Of a DNA stretch of 64,000 nt, positions 17,289 to 25,744 are shown in pieces. This DNA comes from Syntrophaceae bacterium (lineage in GTDB: Bacteria; Desulfobacterota; Syntrophia; Syntrophales; Smithellaceae). The notes beneath the pieces were generated by a model, which had not been told where the DNA came from, ran no database searches, and saw only the letters and a program-made list of their open reading frames with translations. The DNA lies in the NCBI GenBank assembly GCA_018436925.1, contig JAHDKI010000009.1:1-64000 (forward strand), in the 5' to 3' direction. Every line of letters begins with the position of its first letter. The stretch's first letter is position 1. The translations under genes were made by a program, and so were the position numbers.

Positions 17289-17310
17289 AATAAATGCCTC
17301 GTCAACGGAT

Positions 17311-17361
17311 AAAAAATACTAAGTCAACAGAAAAATTTCGTTTGGAATCTTAGTATTTTTT
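17311..17361. repeat. 13-bp perfect inverted repeat, AT-rich
   Basis: AAAAAATACTAAG (17311-17323) and CTTAGTATTTTTT (17349-17361) pair around a 25-nt loop, ending 22 bp before the GT39-like start on the minus strand. Could be a terminator for plus-strand transcription, an operator, or an mRNA leader hairpin. Confidence 0.6.
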
Positions 17362-17559
17362 TTGAGATTGATACATGTGATTCAACGACCTGGGAAACGA
17401 TTAATAGCAAACACTTTCATATTTGCCCTTTTAAAACGAACGTTCGAATTATTTAATGCAAAATCGAAAATTTGAATGTGTTAAATAATATCATAAAATC
17501 AATGGAATGCAAAAGATTACTTTGCCGAATGATGTTTAAGATAATTTATTACAATTGCC

Positions 17560-17606
17560 TTGACTTTAGTCCTAGTTTGGTCTATTACTCACATTGACTT
17601 TTAGTC
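17560..17606 (+). promoter_or_regulatory. Promoter-like element with two TTGACT..AGTC boxes
   Basis: TTGACT (17560-17565) and TATTAC (17583-17588) are 17 bp apart and could be a sigma-70 promoter. TTGACTTTAGTC (17560-17571) overlaps the -35, and a near copy TTGACTTTTAGTC lies at 17594-17606; each is itself an inverted repeat (GACT..AGTC). This arrangement would suit a TetR-type repressor of the fatty-acid operon, though it lies some 630 bp from the gene. Confidence 0.35.
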
Positions 17607-18185
17607 AGAAATTGACTCAGCGTCTGGCTGGAAGTCCCTCCTTCGAGGGATTGCGGTATGGTGCCCGAAGGCGATGAGCAGCAATCAATGTCGCCGAATA
17701 AAGCCCGCCGAGATGTTTCGCAGGCTTTCAAGTCACGCCATGGCCCATATCAAGCACGGGTGGACGGATTAAAGCCGTTACTCATCTGTGGCTCCTGACA
17801 CAAAACAACGATGTCCGGACCCTCACATGGTGTATTCTTCAATACTGGCGTGATAAATTCACTTCAGGGCGACAGGGAGCCAGAGGAATGTTGGAAGTCT
17901 TTTCAAGACATTTTTCCAGAAAATCTATGCCTGGCCGACAAACCTTCAACCGTGCCGTGTGTTCACCAAAAATCTTCACTGAAACAAAAACAATCTCCAG
18001 TAAAAAAACTTATTTCATCAATGACGCGTTGTCGACGAATGTCCTGAATAGCTCTATCGAAAAAAATAACTCGACAGAAGTGACTTTCCGTCGGGATGCG
18101 CAAGTTGCGCAACCAACCGGCGTGGAACGATATCGATGTGTGATGTTTTAGGAATTATGGAGGCGGCGAACAAGCCCCAAAAACG

Positions 18186-18216
18186 TTATGGATCGACAAC
18201 TCTGATCGGTCCATAA
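18186..18216 (+). promoter_or_regulatory. Hairpin in leader of the fadN-like gene
   Basis: TTATGGATCGA pairs with TCGGTCCATAA (10 of 11 Watson-Crick, one G-T) around a 9-nt loop. It ends about 6 nt before the AAGGAGGAG ribosome-binding site. Either a protein-binding palindrome or a leader RNA structure affecting translation or stability. Confidence 0.5.
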
Positions 18217-18236
18217 GAAACAGAAGGAGGAGAATA

Positions 18237-20657
18237 ATGTCATTAGAGATCAAAAAAGCGGCTGTATTAGGTGCGGGCGTCATGGGCGCGACCATCGCGG
18301 CTCATCTGACCAACGCCGGTATCGAGTGCTATTTGCTCGATATCATCCCATTTGAACTGACGGATGACGACAAGAAAAAGGGGCTGACGGAAAAAAGCCC
18401 GGCATGGCGAAATCGCTTTGCCGCCAACGGTCTGGCAGGCGTGACAAAGTCAAAGCCGGCCAGTTTCTTCACGAAGAAAAATGCATCCATGATTAAAATC
18501 GGAAACTTTGAAGACAACCTCAAATGGCTGGCCGATGTAGACTGGGTCTGTGAAGTGGTTGTGGAAAATCTCAAAATCAAACAGGAACTTTTCGCGAAAG
18601 TGGAAAAGGTCATCAAACCGACGTGTATCGTTTCGACGAACACCTCCGGTATTCCCATCAAAGATATCAGCGCGAAGTTCAGCGCCGATTTGAAAAAACG
18701 CTTTTTGGGAACGCACTTCTTTAATCCGCCCCGCTACATGAAACTGATGGAAATCATTCCCGGCGTGGAAACGGATAAAGCAATCGTTGATTATATGTGC
18801 AAATTCAGCGAGCAAACACTTGGAAAAGGCGTTGTGGTGTGCAAAGACACGCCAAACTTCATCGGTAACCGCATTGGCGCATTCGATTTGTCAAATGCGC
18901 AGCGTATTATGTATGAAAGAAAATACAAGATTGACGAAACCGACGCTATTGTCGGCAAAGCTTTGGGCCGCCCCGGCACGGCATTGTTCGGAACGATCGA
19001 TCTGGTGGGTCTCGATATCGGCGCCCATGTGAACAAGAATCTTTACGACGCGGTTCCCAATGATGAAATGCGCGACATGTTTTTGTCTCTTCCCTTCGGA
19101 GATAAAATGCTCGCGAATAAATGGCTGGGTAATAAGACCAAACAGGGATTTTACAAGAAAACCAAGGATGCCAAAGGCAAATCCGTTAAATTGATGCTGG
19201 ATATCGATACGATGGAATACGTTCCGGCCGGCAAGCCGAAGTTTGATTCGATCAGTGCCGCAAAGAAGAAAGCCACCGTTGCCGAATCCATGAAAACCGT
19301 CTTCTATGCCGAAGACCGGGCTGGCGAATTTGTCCGCGAATATCTGTGCAAAAACTTCATCTATTCGGCGAATCGGATGGGTGAAATCTGCGATGACATC
19401 ATGTCTATCGATAACGCCATGAAGTGGGGCTACAACCACAAACTGGGACCTTTTGAATCCTGGGATGCCGTGGGCGTCAAGGAATCTCTTGAAGTCATGA
19501 AAAAGCTGAAGCTGAAAGTTCCCAAAAAAGTAGAAGAGATGCTCAAGAAAGGCTGCGACTCCTTCTACACCGTGAAGGATGACGGTAAATATTATTACGA
19601 TTTCGAAAAGAAGGCTTACGCCAAGATTGATGAAAATCCGCGCATCATTATCCTGCCGGATCTCAAATCCCGCAACAAGATCGTGAAGGAAAACGCCAGC
19701 GCAAGCCTCATTGACATCGGCGACGGTGTGGTTTGTCTGGAATTCCATACCAAGATGAACGCCATTGATGAACTGTTTACGGCGATGCAAAGTGAAGCGC
19801 TGGATATCGTCGAAAAAGATTTCGTCGGCATGGTGGTGGCCAACCATGATGAACGCGCCTTTTCCGCCGGCGCCAACGTCTTCCAGGTGCTCACAGCCGC
19901 TCAGATGGGGCAGTGGGATCTAATTGAGAAAGGCGTCGAGGCTCTGCAAGGCGCCAACATGAGAATGAAATACCTGTCCAAACCGGTTGTTACGGCTCCA
20001 GCGGGCCTGGCTTTAGGCGGCGGCTGCGAAATCGCCATGCACGGCGCCCGTTGTTTGCCAAACGGCGAAACCTACATGGGGCTGGTTGAAGTCGGCGTCG
20101 GCGTGATCCCCGCGGGCGGCGGATGTAAGGAACTTCTGGTCCGTTTGACCGAAGGCATTCCGGATGGCTGTATCGAAGCCGGATTCAATTTACAGTACCA
20201 CATGGGCAAAGCCTTCGAGAATATCGCCATGGCAAAAGTTTCCACCAGCGCGGCCGAAGCGATGGAACTGGGCTATGTCCGCAAATCCGAACGGATCAAC
20301 ATGAGCCGCGACCAGCAGATTTATGAAGCCAAACAGCTGGTCCTGTCGCTTGTGGCAACTGGCTACAAGCCGCCCAGACCGGCGCTGATTCCCGTGATGG
20401 GTGAAAACTTCCGCGGAATGGTGAATGCCATTATCCAGAATATGTTATACGGCAAATTTGTTTCCGAATACGATGTCCATGTATCGAAAAAGGTTGCCTA
20501 CGTTCTGTCCGGCGGCGACTGCGCCGAAGGGACATATGTCTCGGAACAGGAGATTCTGGACCTGGAAAAGGAAGCGTTTGTCAGTCTCTGCGGCGAGAAG
20601 AAAACCCAGGAGCGCATTATGTATATGCTGAGCAACGGCAAGCCGCTGCGTAACTAG
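18237..20657 (+). CDS. fadN: Bifunctional 3-hydroxyacyl-CoA dehydrogenase/enoyl-CoA hydratase (FadN-like)
   Basis: Carries out hydration of trans-2-enoyl-CoA and NAD-dependent oxidation of 3-hydroxyacyl-CoA in beta-oxidation. Domain order is dehydrogenase first: NAD-binding GAGVMG (residues 12-17), GTHFFNPP with the catalytic His, then 3HCDH C-terminal repeats to about 430, then a crotonase-type domain from about 480 (RAFSAGANV, LALGGGCEIAMHG, and VEVGVGVIPAGGG with the catalytic Glu region). The order and 806-residue length fit Bacillus FadN rather than E. coli FadB, where hydratase comes first. It is followed by a thiolase gene, as in fadNA operons. In an anaerobe it could serve syntrophic fatty-acid degradation. 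Strong AAGGAGGAG ribosome-binding site. Confidence 0.9.
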   Translation: MSLEIKKAAVLGAGVMGATIAAHLTNAGIECYLLDIIPFELTDDDKKKGLTEKSPAWRNRFAANGLAGVTKSKPASFFTKKNASMIKIGNFEDNLKWLADVDWVCEVVVENLKIKQELFAKVEKVIKPTCIVSTNTSGIPIKDISAKFSADLKKRFLGTHFFNPPRYMKLMEIIPGVETDKAIVDYMCKFSEQTLGKGVVVCKDTPNFIGNRIGAFDLSNAQRIMYERKYKIDETDAIVGKALGRPGTALFGTIDLVGLDIGAHVNKNLYDAVPNDEMRDMFLSLPFGDKMLANKWLGNKTKQGFYKKTKDAKGKSVKLMLDIDTMEYVPAGKPKFDSISAAKKKATVAESMKTVFYAEDRAGEFVREYLCKNFIYSANRMGEICDDIMSIDNAMKWGYNHKLGPFESWDAVGVKESLEVMKKLKLKVPKKVEEMLKKGCDSFYTVKDDGKYYYDFEKKAYAKIDENPRIIILPDLKSRNKIVKENASASLIDIGDGVVCLEFHTKMNAIDELFTAMQSEALDIVEKDFVGMVVANHDERAFSAGANVFQVLTAAQMGQWDLIEKGVEALQGANMRMKYLSKPVVTAPAGLALGGGCEIAMHGARCLPNGETYMGLVEVGVGVIPAGGGCKELLVRLTEGIPDGCIEAGFNLQYHMGKAFENIAMAKVSTSAAEAMELGYVRKSERINMSRDQQIYEAKQLVLSLVATGYKPPRPALIPVMGENFRGMVNAIIQNMLYGKFVSEYDVHVSKKVAYVLSGGDCAEGTYVSEQEILDLEKEAFVSLCGEKKTQERIMYMLSNGKPLRN

Positions 20658-20670
20658 TCAAAAAAATTAC

Positions 20671-20699
20671 AGACGCGGCGGTCGGAAAATCCCGCGTCT
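20671..20699 (+). other. Hairpin between fadN-like and thiolase genes
   Basis: AGACGCGG pairs perfectly with CCGCGTCT around 13 nt. There is no T-run after it, so it is more likely an mRNA stability or partial attenuation element inside the operon than a full terminator. Confidence 0.45.
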
Positions 20700-20722
20700 T
20701 CATGACATGAAGGAGGAAAATC

Positions 20723-21913
20723 ATGAGTGATGCTGTAATTGTTGAATCCGTAAGAAGTCCAGGTGCCCGCAGAAGGGGAGGCCTTGCCAATACCAGAGCG
20801 GATGAATTTGGAATCCAGGTGCTCAAAGGCTTGTTGGCTCGGGTGCCTCAGGTCAAACCTGAAGAAATTGATGATTTGATTGTTGGCTGCTCATTTCCGG
20901 AATGTGAGACGGGTATGAATCTGGGCAGAATTCTGGCGATGGGAGCGGGGCTGCCGATTTCTGTTGCCGGAATGACCGTCAACCGTTTCTGCGCATCGGG
21001 TCTTCAGGCGATTGCAGACGCGACAGCCAAGATTCGCGCCGGCTGGTCGGAAATTATTATTGCCGGCGGATGCGAAACCATGACGCATATTCCAATGGGC
21101 GGATCAGCAATGCGTCCGCATCCGGATTGGAAATTTGACGGCAGCATGCCCGATGTCTACATCAACATGGGCAACACGGCGGAAAATGTTGCTGCAAACT
21201 ATAATATTTCCCGCGAAGATATGGATAAGATGGGCGTGGAGAGTAATCGTCGTGCCTTCGAAGCCATTAAAGCCGGCAAGTTCAAAGAAGAAATTATTCC
21301 GATTCAGGCTGCAAAGTATGTCAAGAAAAACGGGAAGCGGATCAGAGAATACTTCACCTTTGATACGGATGACGGTGTGCGATGGCCGGCGACAGTGGAA
21401 AACATGGCTAAATTGAAGTCTCCCTTCAAAGCGGGCGGGAATGTCACCGCGGCCAACTCATCCCAGATGACGGACGGCGCCGCATTTTCCTTATTGATGA
21501 CCCCCGAAAAGGCAAAAGCTCTGGGGCTAAAACCCATAGCCAAGCTCACGCACCATGCCGTTATTGGTGTGAAATCAGAGGAAATGGGTGTCGGACCGGC
21601 TTATGCAATTCCCAAAGTCTTAAAAATGGCCGGTCTCACGGCAAAAGACATTGATGTTTTCGAAATCAATGAAGCCTTCGCATCACAGGCGATCTATTCC
21701 TGCCGCGTGGTGGGTATTGAAGACCGCTACTGGGCGGGCGATATCAACCCCAATGGCGGCGCCATTGCCATTGGCCACCCGCTGGGATGCACAGGCGCGA
21801 AGCTGACGGCGCAACTGCTCCACGAGCTGAAACGCCGCGGCGCCAAACGCGGTATTGTTTCGATGTGCGTCGGCGGCGGTATGGGCGCTGCGGCAATTTT
21901 TGAAATGGTGTAA
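20723..21913 (+). CDS. fadA: Acetyl-CoA acyltransferase (3-ketoacyl-CoA thiolase)
   Basis: Cleaves 3-ketoacyl-CoA with CoA to acetyl-CoA and a shortened acyl-CoA, the last step of the beta-oxidation cycle. The 396-residue protein shows nucleophile Cys90 in NRFCASGLQ, NEAFASQA, the His of GHPLGCTGA and the second catalytic Cys in the C-terminal CVGGGMGAA. It is 65 bp behind the bifunctional dehydrogenase/hydratase and has an AAGGAGGAAAA ribosome-binding site, so one operon is likely. A biosynthetic acetyl-CoA acetyltransferase is the alternative, but the neighbour argues for degradation. Confidence 0.9.
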   Translation: MSDAVIVESVRSPGARRRGGLANTRADEFGIQVLKGLLARVPQVKPEEIDDLIVGCSFPECETGMNLGRILAMGAGLPISVAGMTVNRFCASGLQAIADATAKIRAGWSEIIIAGGCETMTHIPMGGSAMRPHPDWKFDGSMPDVYINMGNTAENVAANYNISREDMDKMGVESNRRAFEAIKAGKFKEEIIPIQAAKYVKKNGKRIREYFTFDTDDGVRWPATVENMAKLKSPFKAGGNVTAANSSQMTDGAAFSLLMTPEKAKALGLKPIAKLTHHAVIGVKSEEMGVGPAYAIPKVLKMAGLTAKDIDVFEINEAFASQAIYSCRVVGIEDRYWAGDINPNGGAIAIGHPLGCTGAKLTAQLLHELKRRGAKRGIVSMCVGGGMGAAAIFEMV

Positions 21914-21954
21914 ATGTAAAGACCCCTCTAGTGCCAGGCTGTAAACGCCGCGTG

Positions 21955-21995
21955 GATCCGTCCGCTGTTCAATAATGATAAACGGCGGGCGGATC
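21955..21995 (+). terminator. Long hairpin downstream of thiolase gene
   Basis: GATCCGTCCGCTGTT and AACGGCGGGCGGATC form a 15-bp stem with two G-T pairs and an 11-nt loop. It ends the fatty-acid operon but lacks a T-tract, so it may stop exonucleases or pausing polymerase rather than act as a classical terminator. Confidence 0.5.
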
Positions 21996-22034
21996 GGCGG
22001 CAAATTCCCAAGGCGGGTCAAAGCAGATTTTTGC

Positions 22035-22063
22035 TTGAAAACAGGTTAAGTTTAGGCTATAGC
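22035..22063 (+). promoter_or_regulatory. Probable sigma-70 promoter of tRNA-Val
   Basis: TTGAAA (22035-22040), a 17-bp gap and TATAGC (22058-22063) place a start about 6 nt before the tRNA. Confidence 0.45.
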
Positions 22064-22075
22064 AAACGGCACTTC

Positions 22076-22150
22076 GGGCGGTTAACTCAGCGGGAGAGTG
22101 CTACCTTCACACGGTAGAAGTCGCTGGTTCAATCCCAGCACCGCCTACCA
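22076..22150 (+). tRNA. tRNA-Val (anticodon CAC)
   Basis: A complete cloverleaf of 75 nt. Acceptor GGGCGGT pairs with ACCGCCT (first pair G-U), the D-arm follows, the anticodon stem CTACC/GGTAG holds loop TTCACAC with CAC at 22108-22110, and the T-arm is GCTGG/CCAGC with TTCAATC. CCA is encoded. It reads GUG codons. A perfect terminator follows directly. Confidence 0.92.
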
Positions 22151-22160
22151 TTGAAAAATC

Positions 22161-22190
22161 AAGGGGGCTGCGAAATGTCGCAGCCCCCTT
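22161..22190. terminator. Bidirectional terminator between tRNA-Val and the carbonic-anhydrase-like gene
   Basis: AAGGGGGCTGCGA and TCGCAGCCCCCTT form a perfect 13-bp stem around AATG, with T-rich sequence on the plus side. It ends the tRNA transcript and, read on the other strand, the convergent gene 8 bp away. Confidence 0.9.
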
Positions 22191-22198
22191 ATTTCTTT

Positions 22199-22723
22199 CT
22201 AGGAAATGGATTTCATTGAAGCAATATACCGTCGGCAAAGATCGCGATAGGCTTCTATGCCGTCACGGGCGGCGGCTTTGTCTTTTTCGGTGACATCCCG
22301 GACGACTTTTGCGGGAATGCCCCCGACGACTTTCCCGGCGGGAACATGCATGCCTCGCGGAACCTGAGCGCCGACCGACACAAAAACATCCTCTTCACAG
22401 ACGACATTGAACAGAATAATGGCGCCGATGCCGATCATGCATCGGGATTTGATCTGGGCGTCGTGTAGCATCACGCCGTGCGCCACGGTGACATCATCGC
22501 CGATGGTCGATTCGGAGCCTGGATAAACATGGATTACGGCATTGTCTTGAATACTGGTGCGATCGCCGATGATGATCGGGCCGAAATCCGCGCGCAGGCA
22601 GGCGCCCGGGGCGATAAGGCATTCGTGCCCGATTCTCACATCGCCGATCAAGACGGCATTGGGATGCACAAACGAGTCGGAGGGAACCTGAGGCTTTTTG
22701 CCTTCGAATTCATAAAGCGCCAT
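22199..22723 (-). CDS. Gamma-carbonic-anhydrase family protein (hexapeptide repeat)
   Basis: A left-handed beta-helix protein of 174 residues that forms trimers with zinc between subunits. His65 (AVIHV), His82 (TVAHG) and His87 (MLHDA) match the metal ligands of the gamma-class carbonic anhydrase/YrdA/PaaY group. Hexapeptide repeats (IGDVRIG, IGDDVTV, IGIGAII) run through residues 20-145, and a helix closes the C-terminus. Enzyme activity cannot be inferred, since many members show none. It lies 9 bp behind kdsD on the same strand, suggesting co-transcription. Confidence 0.85.
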   Translation of the reverse strand: MALYEFEGKKPQVPSDSFVHPNAVLIGDVRIGHECLIAPGACLRADFGPIIIGDRTSIQDNAVIHVYPGSESTIGDDVTVAHGVMLHDAQIKSRCMIGIGAIILFNVVCEEDVFVSVGAQVPRGMHVPAGKVVGGIPAKVVRDVTEKDKAAARDGIEAYRDLCRRYIASMKSIS

Positions 22724-22732
22724 TACGTCCTC

Positions 22733-23731
22733 CTATGAGGTCAAGGAGATGTTGACCGATCCTCCCCGGCCAAGAATGTCGTGAAGATGGATGTAGCCTT
22801 TGAGTTTGTTTTTACCGTTGACCACTGCCAGTGAAGTGATTTCCTTTTTCTGCATGAATTCCACCCCTTCGGCCAGGGAGGCTTTTTCATCGATGGTTTT
22901 AGGGCGCTGCGTCATGATATCGTCAACCGTGAGGTCGTCAAACGACACGCCCCTGCTGACCAGGCGGCGGACATCGCCGTCGGTCAGAATGCCCAGCAAG
23001 GTATTTCTTCTGTCCGTAACCATCACAAAACCGACATTCATCCGGTCGATTTCAGAAATGGCCTGTCGGGCGGGCGTCTTCGTCCACACACGGGGAATTC
23101 TTTCTCCCACGATCATGGCGTCACGAACCGTTGCCCGAAGACGGGCGCCCAAGGAGCCGCCGGGATGGAACTTGTAAAAATCCTTCTCACGAAATTTTCG
23201 CTTGTCTATCAGCGCAATCGCCAGAGCGTCGCCCATCGCGAGCGCGGCGGTGGAACTCGATGTCGGGGCCAGGCCGAACGGACAGGCTTCTTTCTCCACG
23301 GAAACGTCGATGACGATTTCGCTGTTTCGGCCTAACGTTGACGTTTTCACGCCTGTGAAGGCGATGATGGGCGCGCCGATATGCTTGACGGAGCTGATAA
23401 TCGGCAACAATTCACGCGTCTCTCCGCTGTTGGAAATCGCTAAAACGATATCTTCCTTGGTGACGATGCCCAGATCTCCGTGTATGCCCTCCACAGGATG
23501 CAGAAAAAGCGCCTGCGTACCCGTACTCGTCATGGTGGCGACGATTTTCTTCCCGATCAGGCCGGATTTGCCGATACCGGTTATGATCACCCGTCCTTTG
23601 CAGGCGAAGATCATATTCACGGCGCGCGCAAAGTTTGCGTCGATCTTGTCGACCAGATGCAGAAGGCTTTGTGCTTCAGTCAGAAGAACTTCTTTTCCTC
23701 GTTTGATGGAACTTGCGAGTCGCTTAGTCAT
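22733..23731 (-). CDS. kdsD: Arabinose-5-phosphate isomerase KdsD/KpsF
   Basis: Interconverts ribulose 5-phosphate and arabinose 5-phosphate, the first step towards Kdo for lipopolysaccharide. The SIS domain (about 35-180) has GIGKSGLIGKKI, TGTQALFLHPVEGIHGDLG and SNSGETREL, then a PTSSSTAALAMGDALA segment. Two CBS domains fill about 210-325 (DAMIVGERIPRV, DIMTQRPKTI). The ATG at 23731 gives 332 residues, the normal size; a longer in-frame start at 23800 would add an unusual hydrophobic extension. It is divergent from lpxH, another outer-membrane lipid gene. Confidence 0.93.
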   Translation of the reverse strand: MTKRLASSIKRGKEVLLTEAQSLLHLVDKIDANFARAVNMIFACKGRVIITGIGKSGLIGKKIVATMTSTGTQALFLHPVEGIHGDLGIVTKEDIVLAISNSGETRELLPIISSVKHIGAPIIAFTGVKTSTLGRNSEIVIDVSVEKEACPFGLAPTSSSTAALAMGDALAIALIDKRKFREKDFYKFHPGGSLGARLRATVRDAMIVGERIPRVWTKTPARQAISEIDRMNVGFVMVTDRRNTLLGILTDGDVRRLVSRGVSFDDLTVDDIMTQRPKTIDEKASLAEGVEFMQKKEITSLAVVNGKNKLKGYIHLHDILGRGGSVNISLTS

Positions 23732-23918
23732 GAGAACTCTTTTTTCATCCCCTTGCTGACGATTTTCCGCGAAGCTAGCAGAAAAAAACAGACAAAACAA
23801 CAGAGATTTGACTCCGAAAAAGAGCGGGGATTAGTGTTTGACATCGACGGCTGATTCGCATAAGGGGAATGTCGCCGGCGAAAACCGGCGATGAATGAAG
23901 CATGCAGAGATTGTGACC

Positions 23919-24716
23919 ATGAAAGCCGTATTTTTATCTGATGCCCACTTGAAATGCTCCGATGACGAGCGCTACAAACGCCTTGAACGGTTTTTGGACG
24001 ACATTCACCTCGGGAGAATCCGTCAACCGGATGAGAGCGCAATGAGAGAGCATCAGGGCCCAGCCATTGACCATTTGTTCATTTTGGGAGATTTTTTCGA
24101 CTTCTGGTTTTGCGATAAAGACCATATTCACCCCGAGTTTCGACCGATGATCGACAAGCTTGTTTCTCTCCAAAAATCCGGGGTCCGGGTGCACCTTGCC
24201 GAAGGCAATCATGATTTTTTTCTGGCCGAGTATTTCCGGGATGTCCTGGGCATGACCGTCTACGAGGAATGGGCGACTCTGGAAATCGACGGACTGCGTC
24301 TTTTAATCGCTCATGGCGATACAGTCGATCAGAGCGACTGGTTCTATCTTTGGTTTCGCCGCGTTCTGCGCAGCGATCTGTTTTATAAAGCGCAGAGACT
24401 TTTGCCCTCCCGTGTGCGCTGGGCGATTGCGAATTTTACGTCCCGCGCCAGCAAGGAAATGAATAATGATCGTAACGGCGCCTTGCTCAATAAAATGATT
24501 GCCTTTGCTTCCGAAAAACTAAAAGGCGATTATGATGCAATCATTCTGGGGCATTGTCATCATCCGGCACTGCGGGAATTCAATGTCGAAGGGAGGAAGA
24601 AAACCTTCATCGCCCTGGGAGATTGGACACGTCACTATTCCTACCTGTATTATGAAGACGGGACGTTTGATCTTCGCTGCGACGAATCGAAAGCCTTCTG
24701 CGCGTTCCGAAAATGA
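23919..24716 (+). CDS. lpxH: UDP-2,3-diacylglucosamine diphosphatase (LpxH-like)
   Basis: Calcineurin-like phosphoesterase expected to split UDP-2,3-diacylglucosamine to lipid X in lipid A synthesis. Metal-binding motifs appear in order: SDAH (residues 7-10), GDFFDFWF, EGNHDFF, AHGD and GHCHHP. The start MKAVFLSDAHL matches relatives; an ATG eight codons upstream (23895) is possible, and neither has a clear ribosome-binding site. The protein is 265 residues, a little longer than E. coli LpxH. The neighbour kdsD supports an outer-membrane role. Confidence 0.82.
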   Translation: MKAVFLSDAHLKCSDDERYKRLERFLDDIHLGRIRQPDESAMREHQGPAIDHLFILGDFFDFWFCDKDHIHPEFRPMIDKLVSLQKSGVRVHLAEGNHDFFLAEYFRDVLGMTVYEEWATLEIDGLRLLIAHGDTVDQSDWFYLWFRRVLRSDLFYKAQRLLPSRVRWAIANFTSRASKEMNNDRNGALLNKMIAFASEKLKGDYDAIILGHCHHPALREFNVEGRKKTFIALGDWTRHYSYLYYEDGTFDLRCDESKAFCAFRK

Positions 24717-24862
24717 TTTGGAAAGTGATTTCCAGACTGGACAGAACCTCAGCGTTGTGCTAGGAGACCCCTTCTTTTAAATCGAGAACGGCTCCGGTCT
24801 GGTTCCGGTTGAAAACAATCCCGCAAGCCGCCGGAGGTCCGGCGGAAAAGAAAGGATGCATT

Positions 24863-25720
24863 ATGAATTTTGGCGGCATTTATCCGGAATGTTCTTTGCG
24901 CGACGCGACGTTCGTCGTCGTGCCTGTTCCCTACGATTTGACGTCAACCTATCAGCCCGGCAGCCGCCGGGGACCGCAGGCCATTATCGAAGCATCCACT
25001 AATATGGAACTCTACGATGAAGAGTTGAAAAAAGAAACCTATCTGTGCGGCATTGCGACGGCATCTCCCGTCGAGATTGACGCGCGCGGGCCCAAACACA
25101 TGATAGCCGCCGTCCGCAAGAAAATCGGCCGAATCGTCGCCCAGAACAAGATCCCCGTGATGTTGGGAGGAGAACACAGCATTACCCTCGGGGCGGTTCA
25201 GGCTGTGGCGGAGAAATATCCGAATCTGACGGTTCTTCAGTTCGATGCCCATGCCGATTTGCGCGATACCTACCAGGGAACTCCTTTTAATCATGCCTGC
25301 GTCGCTCGGCAGGTGGCCGAATTCTGTAAATTGGTTCAGGTCGGCATCCGTTCCATGAGCAAAGAGGAAGGCGACTATCTTCCTCAAAGCCAGGTTAAAT
25401 CCTTTTCAGCGGATTACGTTTTCGAACATCCGAATTGGGTGGATGCGGTTTGCAAGCATCTTCGCGGAGACGTTTATATCACCATTGATCTGGATGTCTT
25501 TGATCCTTCCATCATGTCGGCCACCGGGACGCCGGAACCCGGCGGGCTGTATTGGCGCGATGTGCTCAAACTGTTGAAAAAAGCGTCAACCTGCTGCAAT
25601 GTCCGCGGATTTGACGTTGTTGAACTTGCTCCTCTGCCCGGTGTGGTGGCGCCGGACTTTATGGCGGCAAAACTCATCTACCGGCTCATGGGATACATCA
25701 TCGGCCGGGATGGAAAATAA
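24863..25720 (+). CDS. speB: Agmatinase SpeB
   Basis: Hydrolyses agmatine to putrescine and urea. The ureohydrolase metal ligands are visible: GGEHS, FDAHADLRD and DLDVFDPS. The 285-residue length is standard. The in-frame ATG at 24863 behind AAAGGA is preferred; an upstream start at 24809 would add 18 residues not expected in the family. It lies 24 bp before a pyruvoyl-dependent arginine decarboxylase gene, which makes its substrate, so arginine to putrescine is complete here. The substrate could differ (arginase, guanidinobutyrase), but the neighbour favours agmatine. Confidence 0.92.
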   Translation: MNFGGIYPECSLRDATFVVVPVPYDLTSTYQPGSRRGPQAIIEASTNMELYDEELKKETYLCGIATASPVEIDARGPKHMIAAVRKKIGRIVAQNKIPVMLGGEHSITLGAVQAVAEKYPNLTVLQFDAHADLRDTYQGTPFNHACVARQVAEFCKLVQVGIRSMSKEEGDYLPQSQVKSFSADYVFEHPNWVDAVCKHLRGDVYITIDLDVFDPSIMSATGTPEPGGLYWRDVLKLLKKASTCCNVRGFDVVELAPLPGVVAPDFMAAKLIYRLMGYIIGRDGK

Positions 25721-25744
25721 AAATACCTTTTTGGAGATAAGTCA

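Larger units (their letters stand above)
17289..18236. other. Long intergenic region, no convincing gene
   Basis: About 950 bp separates the glycan island from the beta-oxidation genes. It holds an AT-rich 13-bp inverted repeat, a CGAACGTTCG palindrome (17437-17446), two TTGACT...AGTC boxes with a promoter-like element, a TCCCTC-CTTC-GAGGGA hairpin (17634-17649), and a hairpin just before the next ribosome-binding site. Composition shifts from AT-rich to balanced near 17610. Two short plus-strand frames (from 17811 and 17888) have no recognisable content and overlap each other. The middle part (17650-18150) may be decayed mobile DNA or a long leader; I cannot assign it. Confidence 0.5.

Noticed and set aside
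17811..18151. Two overlapping plus-strand frames of 78 and 87 codons before the fadN-like gene
   Set aside because: They overlap each other in different frames, lack ribosome-binding sites, and show no recognisable sequence.
18891..19847. 318-codon antisense frame inside the fadN-like gene
   Set aside because: Caused by codon bias on the coding strand, which carries a clear enzyme.
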